Source: an uncultured Verrucomicrobiota bacterium
GTDB lineage: Bacteria > Verrucomicrobiota > Kiritimatiellia > RFP12 > UBA1067
Length of the DNA stretch: 8,455 bases
NCBI GenBank assembly: GCA_945487985.1
Contig: CALYTX010000046.1
Coordinates: forward strand, 1 to 8,455
Direction of reading: 5' to 3'
Part shown: in pieces, positions 1 to 7,535 of the stretch
Layout of the letters: each line of letters starts with the position of its first letter
How positions within the stretch are numbered: position 1 is the stretch's first letter
Program-made: the position numbers and the translations under genes
The notes under the pieces: model-generated
Database searches by the model: none
Told to the model about the DNA's origin: nothing
What the model saw: the letters and a program-made list of their open reading frames with translations, nothing else

Positions 1-3000
1 ATCCGTATTGACGAACAGCCTCAGCCGGCGCGTGTTGGTGAAGAGGTGGTTTTGAAAGTTCATTATTACCTCGATGCCTCCGAGACCTGGGGCCCCAAGC
101 AGTCGAAACTGTCCGTTACCCCGCTGGGACCGTGGATCGACAATCCTGATGGGGTGATCAACAAGAAGCGCATGCATGTATCCTATGGCGGAACCATGTT
201 CACGCAGGAGAAGCGCATCGAACCAGGCGAGCATACTATAGAGTTTAGGTTCAAGCTGGGCAAGGCTTATCGCTACAATTCCTGTTTCTTCCTGTGCAAA
301 TTCAAGACGCCCGACAATAAAGATTGGCCGTGGGATTATCGAGGCGGGTCGCTCACGGTGGCGCCGGAAATCGATGTTATGCGGCTTTATCCTTCTGCCC
401 GCGGCGGAATGTTCTTTTACGACGAAATTCCGCAGGTGGTTTTGCTCTGGGGAGCGAAAGCAGTTCGTGGCCTTATGGAAGGACGTATCGTAGTCAAAGA
501 TGTGCGCAACCAGGTTGTGCTCGAGCGTACAGTCAAACTCAATCCTGCGCGGAGAGTGCAGAGTTTCTCTTTCCCAGAGCTTGAGCGCAAGGGCGTTTTT
601 TCGTTCAATATCATCGTTCCTAAACTCGGTGTGGACGGCAAGGACTTTGTTGATTTTTGCTACTTTGGAAGAATACCGCGGTTCAAGCGCATTGAAGGTA
701 GAGACACGCCTTTCGGTGTAACTAATGTCGCCGATGCGGATTTGTCGGAGCTGGCGTACGACATGGGTTTTACGCTTTGCCGTCACTTTACGGTCTGGGG
801 AGGAATAGAACCGATGCGCGGCAATTTGGCGTTAGCGGGGCTGGACGCAGCAGTAGCGGCCAATACCGCTGCGGGACTTAAGCCGTGGATTCAGCTGTAC
901 GGTCCGCCATCGTGGACGCTACCGCCGGACATGGGGCGCACTGGCGAGTTCGAGCCTGCTCCGTTCAGACTCGAAGACTGGGCAAATATCATCGACACGC
1001 TTTGCAAGCGCTATCGCGGCAAGTTGTATGGTTTTGAGTTCCTGAATGAAATCGTCCCTGGCAAGGCGTGCGAAGATCCTGTAAAGCAATACGTTGATAT
1101 TTGCCGCGTCGGTTACGAGACAGTCAAGAAGAACGACCCAGGTCTCGTATGCCAGCTTGCGGGGGGGCTTTGGCCTCATTCATTCCGTATCGATTTGCTG
1201 AATTCCGGCATAGCCCAGTATGTAGATGTGCTGCCGGTGCACTATTCAACTTACGAAGGCGTGCGCGAAGCGCAGAACGATTTGGCCGTGCGCGGCATTA
1301 AGAACGTGCTCGTGGCCGACAATGAAACGGCCAGCGGATATTCGATTTGGAATTATCCCGCCGATATGGCCTTTGAGAAATCGCTTGCGCAATGCCGTTA
1401 TGTGATGAACCGCTGGCCAGACGAACTTTCGGCCGGGGCGAAATTCATCACCTATTTCGGTGGCAATGCCGATGCCTGCGGAAACTGGAGCTATATGCTT
1501 GATTTGTGTTCGCCGCGGCCGGTTGCGGCAACTCTGGCCGTAGTCCAGGGTAAGCTCGGATACGCCACCCCCATCGGCAAGTTTTTCATCGGCGAGAGTG
1601 CATGCCATCTCTTCGAGCGCGATGGCAAATCGATTCTCTTCGTGTCCACTCCCGGCAAGGAAAATGTGTCCGTCAAGATTCCTGCACAAAGCGCCGTAAC
1701 GGTTACCGATTTCCAAGGCAACGAAACTATCGTTGCAGACGGAATCGTCGCGACTGGCGACATGCCAGTGATTGTCGAGGGCGGCGATTTGGATGCATTG
1801 AAGATGCACACAGCCCTTTTCCTCGGCACGGCGGGTGCGCCGAGCGTGCTCCCCCAACATGTGGCGGATGTTAAGACTCTTACTTTCCCGGTGCGGGTCT
1901 ATAATCCATACGCAAAGGCCATGAACTTTACCGTTGCGCCTGAGAATCCACCGTGGGGTGAAGGCAAGCGCGCCAGCGTAAAACTCGCCGGCGGCGAGAG
2001 CAAAACCTTCGAGCTGACCTTTGCCGCCACTGGTGGCAGCCCTGCCGGGGCTACTCAACTTGGTTTTACAATCAGTGCTGGTTCTATTCCCGAAGTAACC
2101 AAGCCCGGCGTGCTATTTGTGACGGATTCCGCCGCGCAGGGAAATCTTGTAAAGAACGGTTCGTTCGATGGCGATCTCAAGCCGTGGAAGGGTGAAGGCG
2201 AGGCGGTCAAGTTTCCAGTTCCGGGTGACGAGGCCAACCAGGCGCTTGCTATAAACGGTAAAGGCAAGGGCTATAGGCACCAAACTTCGTCGGTCAAGCT
2301 GCCAGTTCCAGGCGGAACATATCTCTACACAGCTTGGGTTCGCGGCGAGGGTATGGGCGGAGGATCGAATCTCGACGAGTACGATGCCAGCGGTAAACAC
2401 CTTAAAAATCACATGATGCTTCGTGTTTTCACGATTCCAGGATCAGGCACAAAGGGTTGGAACTATCTGTCCAAGAAGATCACCTTTAATCCGGCAACCG
2501 AAACTCTGGCAATGACTCCTGTTGCCGAGGGCGCCGATGGAGCGCGCATCATCTACGACAATATCCAGCTTTCGCTCTACAAGGGTTGCGACTATGTAGC
2601 CTTCGCTTCGGCCGACAGCGAATCGTCGGCTATTGCGCTTTGCTGCGAAAATCAGCTCCGAGCTGTTGGCGATTACCGCTGGAGCGAGCGTAATCTCGCG
2701 GGCGTGGCGAAATTCTTCTGGACGAAGGAGGCTTTGGTTTTCGAGGCGTCAGTCGAAGATGATGTCCTTGACGCGAAAAGCGTCATGTCCGAATCGGGCG
2801 AGGAAGCCCTCGATGGCGATGCGATTGCCATATCGATTTTTCCCCAGATGGGTCCTGACGGCAGGCCGCAAGACGAGCAGATGCGCTGGTATCTATCTAA
2901 GGCCTCGCCAGGCGGGGGATCTGGCGCGAACACGGTGTTTCGTCCTCGCAAGTATTCGCTCGGTATGAAAGCAGGCCAGCTTTGCAAAGATTCATCGGTA

Positions 3001-3219
3001 TATGCTGTCGATATTCGGCGCAGTGGCAATTTGACGGTATATCGGCTGGTTATTCCGTGGTCTGAGATTCCGGGCATAGCATCTTCAACTGGGGCGAGTT
3101 TCGGTTGCAATCTCGTCCTGACCGATTCCGACGGCGATGGTAAAAAGGCCAGAATGGTTTGGGGTGGCGGGCTCAAGGATGATTCAGCCGATTGTGGGTT
3201 AGTCACGCTTGTGCCGTAA
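1..3219 (+). CDS. Multi-domain glycoside hydrolase-like protein (clan GH-A type barrel with CBM-like modules), 5' end outside window
   Basis: The reading frame is open from base 1, so the first in-window start-like codon (GTG at 46) is probably internal and the true start lies upstream; 1072 residues are visible. Counting from base 1, residues 1-235 are beta-rich sandwich domains and about 238-525 form an apparent TIM barrel. Within the barrel, FLNE ends strand 4 with Glu350 (codon 1048-1050, candidate acid/base), HY follows strand 6 (His414), and DNETASG carries Glu442 (codon 1324-1326, candidate nucleophile). That is the clan GH-A layout (GH5/GH39-like). A C-terminal beta domain follows (526-600), then an Ig-like domain (610-700), a CBM4/9-like jelly roll beginning NLVKNGSF (715-865), and a CBM9-like domain ending in a DSDGDGK loop (866-1072). 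It probably acts on an extracellular polysaccharide, but a signal peptide cannot be seen and the substrate is unknown. The exact GH family is not assigned; loss of catalysis is possible. It ends in TAA 31 nt before the next gene and appears functionally separate. Confidence 0.8.
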   Translation: MRIDEQPQPARVGEEVVLKVHYYLDASETWGPKQSKLSVTPLGPWIDNPDGVINKKRMHVSYGGTMFTQEKRIEPGEHTIEFRFKLGKAYRYNSCFFLCKFKTPDNKDWPWDYRGGSLTVAPEIDVMRLYPSARGGMFFYDEIPQVVLLWGAKAVRGLMEGRIVVKDVRNQVVLERTVKLNPARRVQSFSFPELERKGVFSFNIIVPKLGVDGKDFVDFCYFGRIPRFKRIEGRDTPFGVTNVADADLSELAYDMGFTLCRHFTVWGGIEPMRGNLALAGLDAAVAANTAAGLKPWIQLYGPPSWTLPPDMGRTGEFEPAPFRLEDWANIIDTLCKRYRGKLYGFEFLNEIVPGKACEDPVKQYVDICRVGYETVKKNDPGLVCQLAGGLWPHSFRIDLLNSGIAQYVDVLPVHYSTYEGVREAQNDLAVRGIKNVLVADNETASGYSIWNYPADMAFEKSLAQCRYVMNRWPDELSAGAKFITYFGGNADACGNWSYMLDLCSPRPVAATLAVVQGKLGYATPIGKFFIGESACHLFERDGKSILFVSTPGKENVSVKIPAQSAVTVTDFQGNETIVADGIVATGDMPVIVEGGDLDALKMHTALFLGTAGAPSVLPQHVADVKTLTFPVRVYNPYAKAMNFTVAPENPPWGEGKRASVKLAGGESKTFELTFAATGGSPAGATQLGFTISAGSIPEVTKPGVLFVTDSAAQGNLVKNGSFDGDLKPWKGEGEAVKFPVPGDEANQALAINGKGKGYRHQTSSVKLPVPGGTYLYTAWVRGEGMGGGSNLDEYDASGKHLKNHMMLRVFTIPGSGTKGWNYLSKKITFNPATETLAMTPVAEGADGARIIYDNIQLSLYKGCDYVAFASADSESSAIALCCENQLRAVGDYRWSERNLAGVAKFFWTKEALVFEASVEDDVLDAKSVMSESGEEALDGDAIAISIFPQMGPDGRPQDEQMRWYLSKASPGGGSGANTVFRPRKYSLGMKAGQLCKDSSVYAVDIRRSGNLTVYRLVIPWSEIPGIASSTGASFGCNLVLTDSDGDGKKARMVWGGGLKDDSADCGLVTLVP

Positions 3220-3232
3220 TCGACGCGAATTA

Positions 3233-3241
3233 TGGTATAAT
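3233..3241 (+). promoter_or_regulatory. Extended -10 promoter for the kinase operon, predicted leaderless
   Basis: TGGTATAAT fits the sigma-70 extended -10 consensus TGnTATAAT exactly, with the TATAAT hexamer at 3236-3241. It lies in the 30-nt gap between the TAA at 3217-3219 and the kinase ATG at 3250. No good -35 is present at 16-18 nt; the nearest candidate, TTGTGC at 3209-3214, is 21 nt away, but extended -10 promoters can work without one. With the usual 6-8 nt between hexamer and start point, transcription would begin around 3248-3250, at the start codon. There is no Shine-Dalgarno sequence before this ATG, which agrees with a leaderless message. No terminator hairpin is visible in the gap, so read-through from the upstream gene is also possible. 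Confidence 0.6.
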
Positions 3242-3249
3242 CTTCGTCA

Positions 3250-4248
3250 ATGGGCGAAGAGCGCAATTCCATTCTCCTTCCCGGCGGCGAATTTGGGAAC
3301 TACCGCGTCGTCAGGTTGCTCGGCAAGGGCGGCATGGGCGAGGTGTATCTGGTCGAGGATTCCGCCCGGGGCAAGTTCGCCGTCAAGGTGCTCGCTCCTT
3401 CCGCTTGCGGCGGCAGTCGTGATTTGATTGATCGCTTCGTGCGCGAGGCGGAATTCGCCATGCGCATGAGCCACCCGAATCTTGTTGAAGTGTATGACGC
3501 GGGAATCGATCCTGATACGGGGCTTTGTTATCTAACAATGGAATACATGCCGGGAGGTTCGTTGCGCGATTTGCTTTCGCAGGATGTGGAGATGTCGTTT
3601 CAGGGCGTGATGACAATCGCTACCGACATCGCTCGCGCATTGCTGCATGTTGAACGCAACGGCATGGTGCACCGTGATGTCAAACCCGACAATATCCTTT
3701 TCGCCGTTGACGGATCGGCCAAACTTACCGATTTGGGCATCAGTCGGTTTGCGTCAGGACGCGACATCGCCGCCACGCATTCCGGGGGTATGGTGGGTAC
3801 TATAGCCTACATGGCGCCGGAACAGATGCTTGACGCCCACTCCGTCGATATTCGCGCCGACATTTATTCCTTGGGTGTGGTCATGTATGAAATGATAACC
3901 GGCCGCCGTCCGACAGAAGGTCAGAACGCCATGCATACGCTCGCCAAGGCAATTGACGGTCAGACATTCGACGATGTCAGGCTGCTTCGTCCCGATACCC
4001 CGGTTTTCCTATCGCGGCTCGTAGCGGCAATGACCGCTCCGGCGAAGGAGTCCCGCCCAGAATCGGCCTGGGCGCTATTGGGCATTATGTCCCACCCCGA
4101 GCGCATTCTCAAGCCTGGCGATTTGCCGCAGGCGAATCCTTCCCGTCCGTGGTATCGTGATCGGAGCGTCCTTTACGCGGCAGCCGCACTCATCCTTGCG
4201 GCTAGTTCGCTTTTTATTGCGGTATTGACAGTTTTTGCAACGGAATGA
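3250..4248 (+). CDS. Hanks-type Ser/Thr protein kinase with C-terminal membrane anchor (kinase 1)
   Basis: This 332-residue protein is a complete eukaryotic-like Ser/Thr kinase. It has the Gly-rich loop GKGGMG (25-30), the ATP-binding Lys46 in FAVKVL, helix-C Glu66, the catalytic loop HRDVKPDN (141-148, Asp143), a DLG in place of DFG (Asp161, a common variant in bacterial kinases), GTIAYMAPEQ (183-192) and ADIYSLG (203-209). The Arg before Asp143 makes it an RD kinase, a class usually switched on by activation-loop phosphorylation. One hydrophobic helix at about 308-329 is preceded by basic residues and followed by only three residues, so the kinase domain should sit in the cytoplasm, tail-anchored. 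There are no PASTA, TPR, WD40 or other sensor repeats. The ATG at 3250 leaves a short 17-residue lead before the domain and has no Shine-Dalgarno site. It is the first gene of the operon; the phosphatase starts 4 nt after its stop. Substrates are unknown. Confidence 0.95.
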   Translation: MGEERNSILLPGGEFGNYRVVRLLGKGGMGEVYLVEDSARGKFAVKVLAPSACGGSRDLIDRFVREAEFAMRMSHPNLVEVYDAGIDPDTGLCYLTMEYMPGGSLRDLLSQDVEMSFQGVMTIATDIARALLHVERNGMVHRDVKPDNILFAVDGSAKLTDLGISRFASGRDIAATHSGGMVGTIAYMAPEQMLDAHSVDIRADIYSLGVVMYEMITGRRPTEGQNAMHTLAKAIDGQTFDDVRLLRPDTPVFLSRLVAAMTAPAKESRPESAWALLGIMSHPERILKPGDLPQANPSRPWYRDRSVLYAAAALILAASSLFIAVLTVFATE

Positions 4249-4252
4249 AACA

Positions 4253-5038
4253 ATGATCGGATTGCTAAAGCGATTATTTCACCGCCCGAGCATTGATCTC
4301 GATATCGCGTCGCTGAGTGAACGTGGACTGGTCAGGCCCGACAATCAGGATTGCCTGCTCGTCAATCGCGAACGGCTTGCCTTCTGCGTGGCCGACGGCA
4401 TGGGCGGCGGCGAGGGCGGAGCGGCGGCGAGCAGAATAGTCTGTCGTTTCATCGCCAAAGCCGTGGTCGTACGCGGAGATTTCGCGGAGCGGCTAAAACA
4501 TCTGGATGAATCGTTTCGTGATGCGAATTCGGCGGTGCGCGACTTTGCGCGGCGCGCTGGATATCGCCAGATGGCTTCCACGGCTACGGCGTTGATTGTA
4601 GATGAAGTCGACGCGCGACAGGCGGTTATCGGCTATGTCGGCGACACGCGAGTCTACCGCTGGCGCTGCGGACGTTTGCAGCAGCTTACCTACGATCATA
4701 CGCTTGCCGGCGAGGTCAGGCGAGCTCACTTGTCGAAGACGGTCGCTTCCGATTTTCACGACCGCGCTCATGTCTTCGCGCATGTTCTTACGCGTGCGAT
4801 CGGAGTTGCGGACGAGGTATGCCCCGAATGGCGGCGGGTGAATATGCGCCCTGGCGACAAGTATCTGGTCTGTTCCGACGGCGTGCATGATATGCTTTCT
4901 TTTGCCGATATCGAAAGTGTGCTCGCGCGTCCGTCGCGAGCGCGGGAGACGGTTTCGGAGTTGGCTAGTAAAATTGTTGCCGCGGGCGCAGCGGATAACT
5001 ACTCGATGATAGTCATTGGAATCGGAGAGAACCGATGA
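4253..5038 (+). CDS. PP2C-type Ser/Thr protein phosphatase
   Basis: This 261-residue soluble protein is a PPM/PP2C-family metal-dependent phosphatase of typical bacterial single-domain size. Visible motifs in order are RPDNQD (28-33, metal-site Asp33), VADGMGGGEGG (46-56, metal ligands Asp48 and Gly49), STATALIV (109-116), VGDTRVYRW (129-137), LTRAIG (179-184), CSDGVHDML (207-215, Asp209) and AADNYSMIVI (246-255, Asp248). All core metal-binding Asp positions appear intact, so it should be active. It probably removes phosphate from the flanking kinases and their targets. No membrane segment is present, although the N-terminus is basic. I chose the ATG at 4253, preceded by a weak GGAA at 4242-4245. 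A TTG at 4235 would add six residues that overlap the kinase gene and add nothing recognisable. Its last codon overlaps the next start as ATGA, indicating translational coupling with kinase 2. Confidence 0.95.
   Translation: MIGLLKRLFHRPSIDLDIASLSERGLVRPDNQDCLLVNRERLAFCVADGMGGGEGGAAASRIVCRFIAKAVVVRGDFAERLKHLDESFRDANSAVRDFARRAGYRQMASTATALIVDEVDARQAVIGYVGDTRVYRWRCGRLQQLTYDHTLAGEVRRAHLSKTVASDFHDRAHVFAHVLTRAIGVADEVCPEWRRVNMRPGDKYLVCSDGVHDMLSFADIESVLARPSRARETVSELASKIVAAGAADNYSMIVIGIGENR
5024..5029 (+). promoter_or_regulatory. Shine-Dalgarno site of kinase 2, inside the phosphatase gene
   Basis: GGAGAG lies 5 nt before the ATG at 5035 and is contained within the last codons of the phosphatase gene. 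It supports this start codon and the ATGA overlap (5035-5038) as a point of translational coupling. Confidence 0.7.
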
Positions 5039-6165
5039 ATTTCGGAAAGGAAGAGATATTTCGCGCGGGGGACAAATTCCGCGGCTATACAATCGAGCGG
5101 TTGCTCGGGAATGGATCGCTCGGGGCGGTGTATCTTGTGCGCCATGAGTTGCTCGATGCCGTTTATGCCATGAAGATACTCTTTCCTTCCGTGGCAAAGG
5201 AAAACGACAGCTATGTAAAGCGCTTCCTGCGCGAAGCTAAAATCGCAACCCGCATCCGCCATCCTAATCTTGTTGCCGTGCATGATTGCGGTTTCGATAC
5301 GGAAAGAGGTCTCTACTACCTGGTGATGGACTATGTAAACGGCGGCGATCTGCGCCAAGCACTCGCTTTTGCCGGACGTTTCGAGCCCGATCGCGCCGTC
5401 GAAGTTGTGATGCAGGTTGCAAGCGCTCTCGAGGCGGCGCAGAAACTTGGGGTTGTTCATCGCGACATTAAACCCGAGAATATTATGATCCAGCCCGACG
5501 GCGTCGTCAAGCTCGTGGATCTGGGCATAGCCAAGTCGGCGGTGATTAAAGATTCGCTCAACACCAGCACCGAAAGCGTGTTTGGCACGCCGGCGTATGT
5601 GGCTCCTGAACAAGCAATTGATGCCGCGCAGGTGGATGCGCGAGCCGACATCTATTCGCTGGGTGTGGTTCTTTTCGAGATGATCGCTGGTTGTCAACCA
5701 TTTCAAGGGCCGAATGCACCCCAGATTTTGGCACAAACCCTCTCGGACGATCCTTTCCCCGATATCCGCGATTTCAACCCGGAGGTTAAGCCGCTTTTGG
5801 CCGTGCTCATCCGACGCATGTGCGTGAAGGAGAAAGAGCGTCGCATCGCCGGTCCCGCCGCGTTACTGGAGGAATTCGGCAAGCTTGGCTACAAACTCGC
5901 CAGCATAGCCTCTGTGCGGGTGCAGTATGCGCAGGACGCCGAAAGCGCCCCTACCCATCGTTCGGTCAAGGCCGTTCTCGACCGTTTGCCCAAGAACCGG
6001 CGCGATACGCTTTCATTCGACACCGAAGATGTGGAGATAAAGCGATTTGTCGATTCGCTCAAACGGCGGAAGTTCATTCGCAAATTCTGCGTCGGTCTTT
6101 TCGCCGCACTCGGCGTGGCCGTGACGGTCGTTTCGATGGTGCTCACGATGGGGATTGTTCGTTAA
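5035..6165 (+). CDS. Hanks-type Ser/Thr protein kinase with C-terminal membrane anchor (kinase 2)
   Basis: This 376-residue protein is a second complete eukaryotic-like Ser/Thr kinase and a paralogue of kinase 1. It has the Gly loop GNGSLG (25-30), Lys47 in YAMKIL, helix-C Glu67, HRDIKPEN (142-149, Asp144), DLG (162-164), GTPAYVAPEQ (184-193) and ADIYSLG. Between DLG and the P+1 region it carries a Ser/Thr-rich run (SLNTSTES, 174-181) that kinase 1 lacks, a likely autophosphorylation site. After the catalytic domain comes a charged linker of about 60 residues (290-350) ending in the basic cluster KRRKFIRK (343-350), then one transmembrane helix (about 351-374) and only two further residues. 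The basic cluster predicts that the kinase faces the cytoplasm. No extracytoplasmic sensor domain exists. The ATG overlaps the phosphatase stop by 4 nt and has its own GGAGAG ribosome site. The dipeptidase gene follows after 18 nt. Confidence 0.95.
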   Translation: MNFGKEEIFRAGDKFRGYTIERLLGNGSLGAVYLVRHELLDAVYAMKILFPSVAKENDSYVKRFLREAKIATRIRHPNLVAVHDCGFDTERGLYYLVMDYVNGGDLRQALAFAGRFEPDRAVEVVMQVASALEAAQKLGVVHRDIKPENIMIQPDGVVKLVDLGIAKSAVIKDSLNTSTESVFGTPAYVAPEQAIDAAQVDARADIYSLGVVLFEMIAGCQPFQGPNAPQILAQTLSDDPFPDIRDFNPEVKPLLAVLIRRMCVKEKERRIAGPAALLEEFGKLGYKLASIASVRVQYAQDAESAPTHRSVKAVLDRLPKNRRDTLSFDTEDVEIKRFVDSLKRRKFIRKFCVGLFAALGVAVTVVSMVLTMGIVR

Positions 6166-6172
6166 GTAAGGC

Positions 6173-6179
6173 AAGGAGG
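6173..6179 (+). promoter_or_regulatory. Strong Shine-Dalgarno site of the dipeptidase gene
   Basis: AAGGAGG, almost a perfect anti-16S match, lies 4 nt before the ATG at 6184. It fixes the start of the dipeptidase and is the strongest ribosome site in the window, which suggests this gene is translated more efficiently than the signalling genes before it. The 18-nt gap holds no promoter or terminator that I can see. Confidence 0.85.
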
Positions 6180-6183
6180 AGCG

Positions 6184-7533
6184 ATGGAAGAGTCGGTTTT
6201 AGGCGAATATTTCGAACTTTTGAGGTTCGCATCGGTCGGAGCCGACCCAGCGCGGCTGAAGGATTCGGTGGACTGCGCGATGTGGTTGAAAAAGTTCCTT
6301 TGTGAGTTGGGCTTTGAATGCGAACTGTCCACGATTGACGTAAGGGATGGTAAGGCCGCGCCGCCAGTGCTCTTCGCCGAGCGCAAGGGTAATGAAGGCG
6401 CCCCGTGCGTATTATTCTACGGACATTACGATGTGCAGCCGGCCGACCCCGAGAGCGAGTGGAAAACGCCTCCGTTCGAGCCGACGATGATCGGCCAGCG
6501 CATCTATTGCCGCGGCGCCCAAGACGACAAGGGACAGTTCTTTGCCTTTCTCTGCGGGCTTCGCGATTACCTTGGCGCGTCCAAATCTCCCCTCACCATC
6601 AAGGTGTTGCTGGAGGGACAGGAGGAATCTGGCAGCGGGGCACTGATGGAACTTGCGCACAACATGCGCCGTCGACTTGCGGCAGATGTGATGCTCGTTT
6701 CGGATACCGCCGCCGCGCCCGGACTGCGTCCGGCGATTGTGGCCGGGCTGCGTGGAGTATCGCATTTCACCGTTCGCCTCACCGGACCCAATCGCGATCT
6801 TCATTCCGGTGAATATGGTGGGGTTGCGCCTAACCCAGCCCAAGCAATCGCGCAGTTGATTTCCTCGCTCCACAATCCAGACGGCTCCGTAGCGGTGTCC
6901 GGTTTCCGCGATGGTATTGAGCCGCCTTCGGAAAGCGAGCGCCGCGCCGCCGAGGCTTCAGCCATGAGTGAACAGGACTGCTACAACGATATTGGCTGTC
7001 CGAGCGCGGGTGGGCAGCAGGGCAAGACAATTGCGCAGCGCCTTTCTTTCGAGCCAACTATCGAGGTTAACGGCATTCATTCTGGCTATGGAGGGTCGGG
7101 CTCGAAAACCGTAATTCCTGCTGAGGCCATTGCCAAGATCTCGATGCGGCTGGTGCCAGGACAGAATGTGAATGTGGTGGCCAGTGCGGTGAAGCGACAT
7201 CTTGAAGATCGCTGTCCCAACGGCGTGAAGCTTTCAATAGAAGACTACAATCCAGGTGCATCCGGATTCCGGCTGCCGCTGTCATCGCCGATTTTCCGCT
7301 TAGCATCTTCGGTACTTGAGGAGATGGATTCGCGCGGACCTGTTTTCCGGTGGGAAGGCGCTTCCATTCCAGTTGTGTCCGTCCTGCGCGAAGCCTCCGG
7401 TGCCGCACCGCTTATCGTCGGCTGGGGCCAGCCGGAAGACCGCATTCATTCGCCGAATGAATCGTACGGGGTGGATCAGTTTGCGAAGGCCCGCGAATGG
7501 GCACGGCGCATTCTTGCGTCTCTGGAGGGTTGA
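6184..7533 (+). CDS. M20-family zinc metallopeptidase, probable cytoplasmic dipeptidase
   Basis: This 449-residue protein belongs to the M20 (ArgE/DapE/carnosinase-like) family and has the usual length. The di-metal site can be read in order: GHYDVQP (His81, with Asp83 beside it), RGAQDDKG (bridging Asp114), GQEESGS (catalytic Glu147 and metal ligand Glu148), VSDT (Asp174) and RIHSPNE (His422). DLHSG with His207 falls in the lid/dimerisation domain, where a His of the partner subunit commonly helps bind substrate. The DVQPADP and WKTPPFEP wording is typical of the dipeptidase branch rather than of DapE or ArgE. No signal peptide is present, so it probably hydrolyses dipeptides in the cytoplasm. 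Exact substrate is unknown; another N-acyl amino acid or a C-N bond substrate is possible. It sits 18 nt after kinase 2 and 2 nt before an amino-acid symporter gene, which fits an amino-acid supply role. Confidence 0.92.
   Translation: MEESVLGEYFELLRFASVGADPARLKDSVDCAMWLKKFLCELGFECELSTIDVRDGKAAPPVLFAERKGNEGAPCVLFYGHYDVQPADPESEWKTPPFEPTMIGQRIYCRGAQDDKGQFFAFLCGLRDYLGASKSPLTIKVLLEGQEESGSGALMELAHNMRRRLAADVMLVSDTAAAPGLRPAIVAGLRGVSHFTVRLTGPNRDLHSGEYGGVAPNPAQAIAQLISSLHNPDGSVAVSGFRDGIEPPSESERRAAEASAMSEQDCYNDIGCPSAGGQQGKTIAQRLSFEPTIEVNGIHSGYGGSGSKTVIPAEAIAKISMRLVPGQNVNVVASAVKRHLEDRCPNGVKLSIEDYNPGASGFRLPLSSPIFRLASSVLEEMDSRGPVFRWEGASIPVVSVLREASGAAPLIVGWGQPEDRIHSPNESYGVDQFAKAREWARRILASLEG
7524..7529 (+). 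promoter_or_regulatory. Shine-Dalgarno site that decides the GTG start of the symporter
   Basis: GGAGGG lies 6 nt before the GTG at 7536, inside the last codons of the dipeptidase gene. An in-frame TTG at 7530 is adjacent to this site and too close to be used, so the site favours GTG at 7536. Its position within the upstream gene suggests coupled translation. Confidence 0.75.
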
Positions 7534-7535
7534 AG

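Noticed and set aside
46..48. GTG as the start of the hydrolase gene
   Set aside because: The frame is open back to base 1 and the upstream codons continue a beta-strand-like sequence, with no ribosome site at a suitable distance; the gene most likely begins upstream of the window.
1246..2058. Long open frame (270 codons) on the - strand inside the hydrolase gene
   Set aside because: It lies wholly opposite a well-supported coding region, has no recognisable domain, and its protein looks like a reverse-complement shadow.
3221..3249. Imperfect inverted repeat (GACGCGAA ... TTCGTC) around the -10 element
   Set aside because: Only six pairs form and a two-base bulge is needed; too weak to call an operator or terminator.
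4235..4252. TTG start for the phosphatase, 18 nt upstream of the chosen ATG
   Set aside because: It would overlap the kinase gene and add six residues with no match to the family; the ATG at 4253 follows the kinase stop closely and gives a normal-length protein.
4493..5736. Two - strand open frames (234 and 245 codons) opposite the phosphatase and kinase 2
   Set aside because: They oppose regions with intact catalytic motifs on the + strand, have low-complexity Arg/His-rich translations and no family signature.
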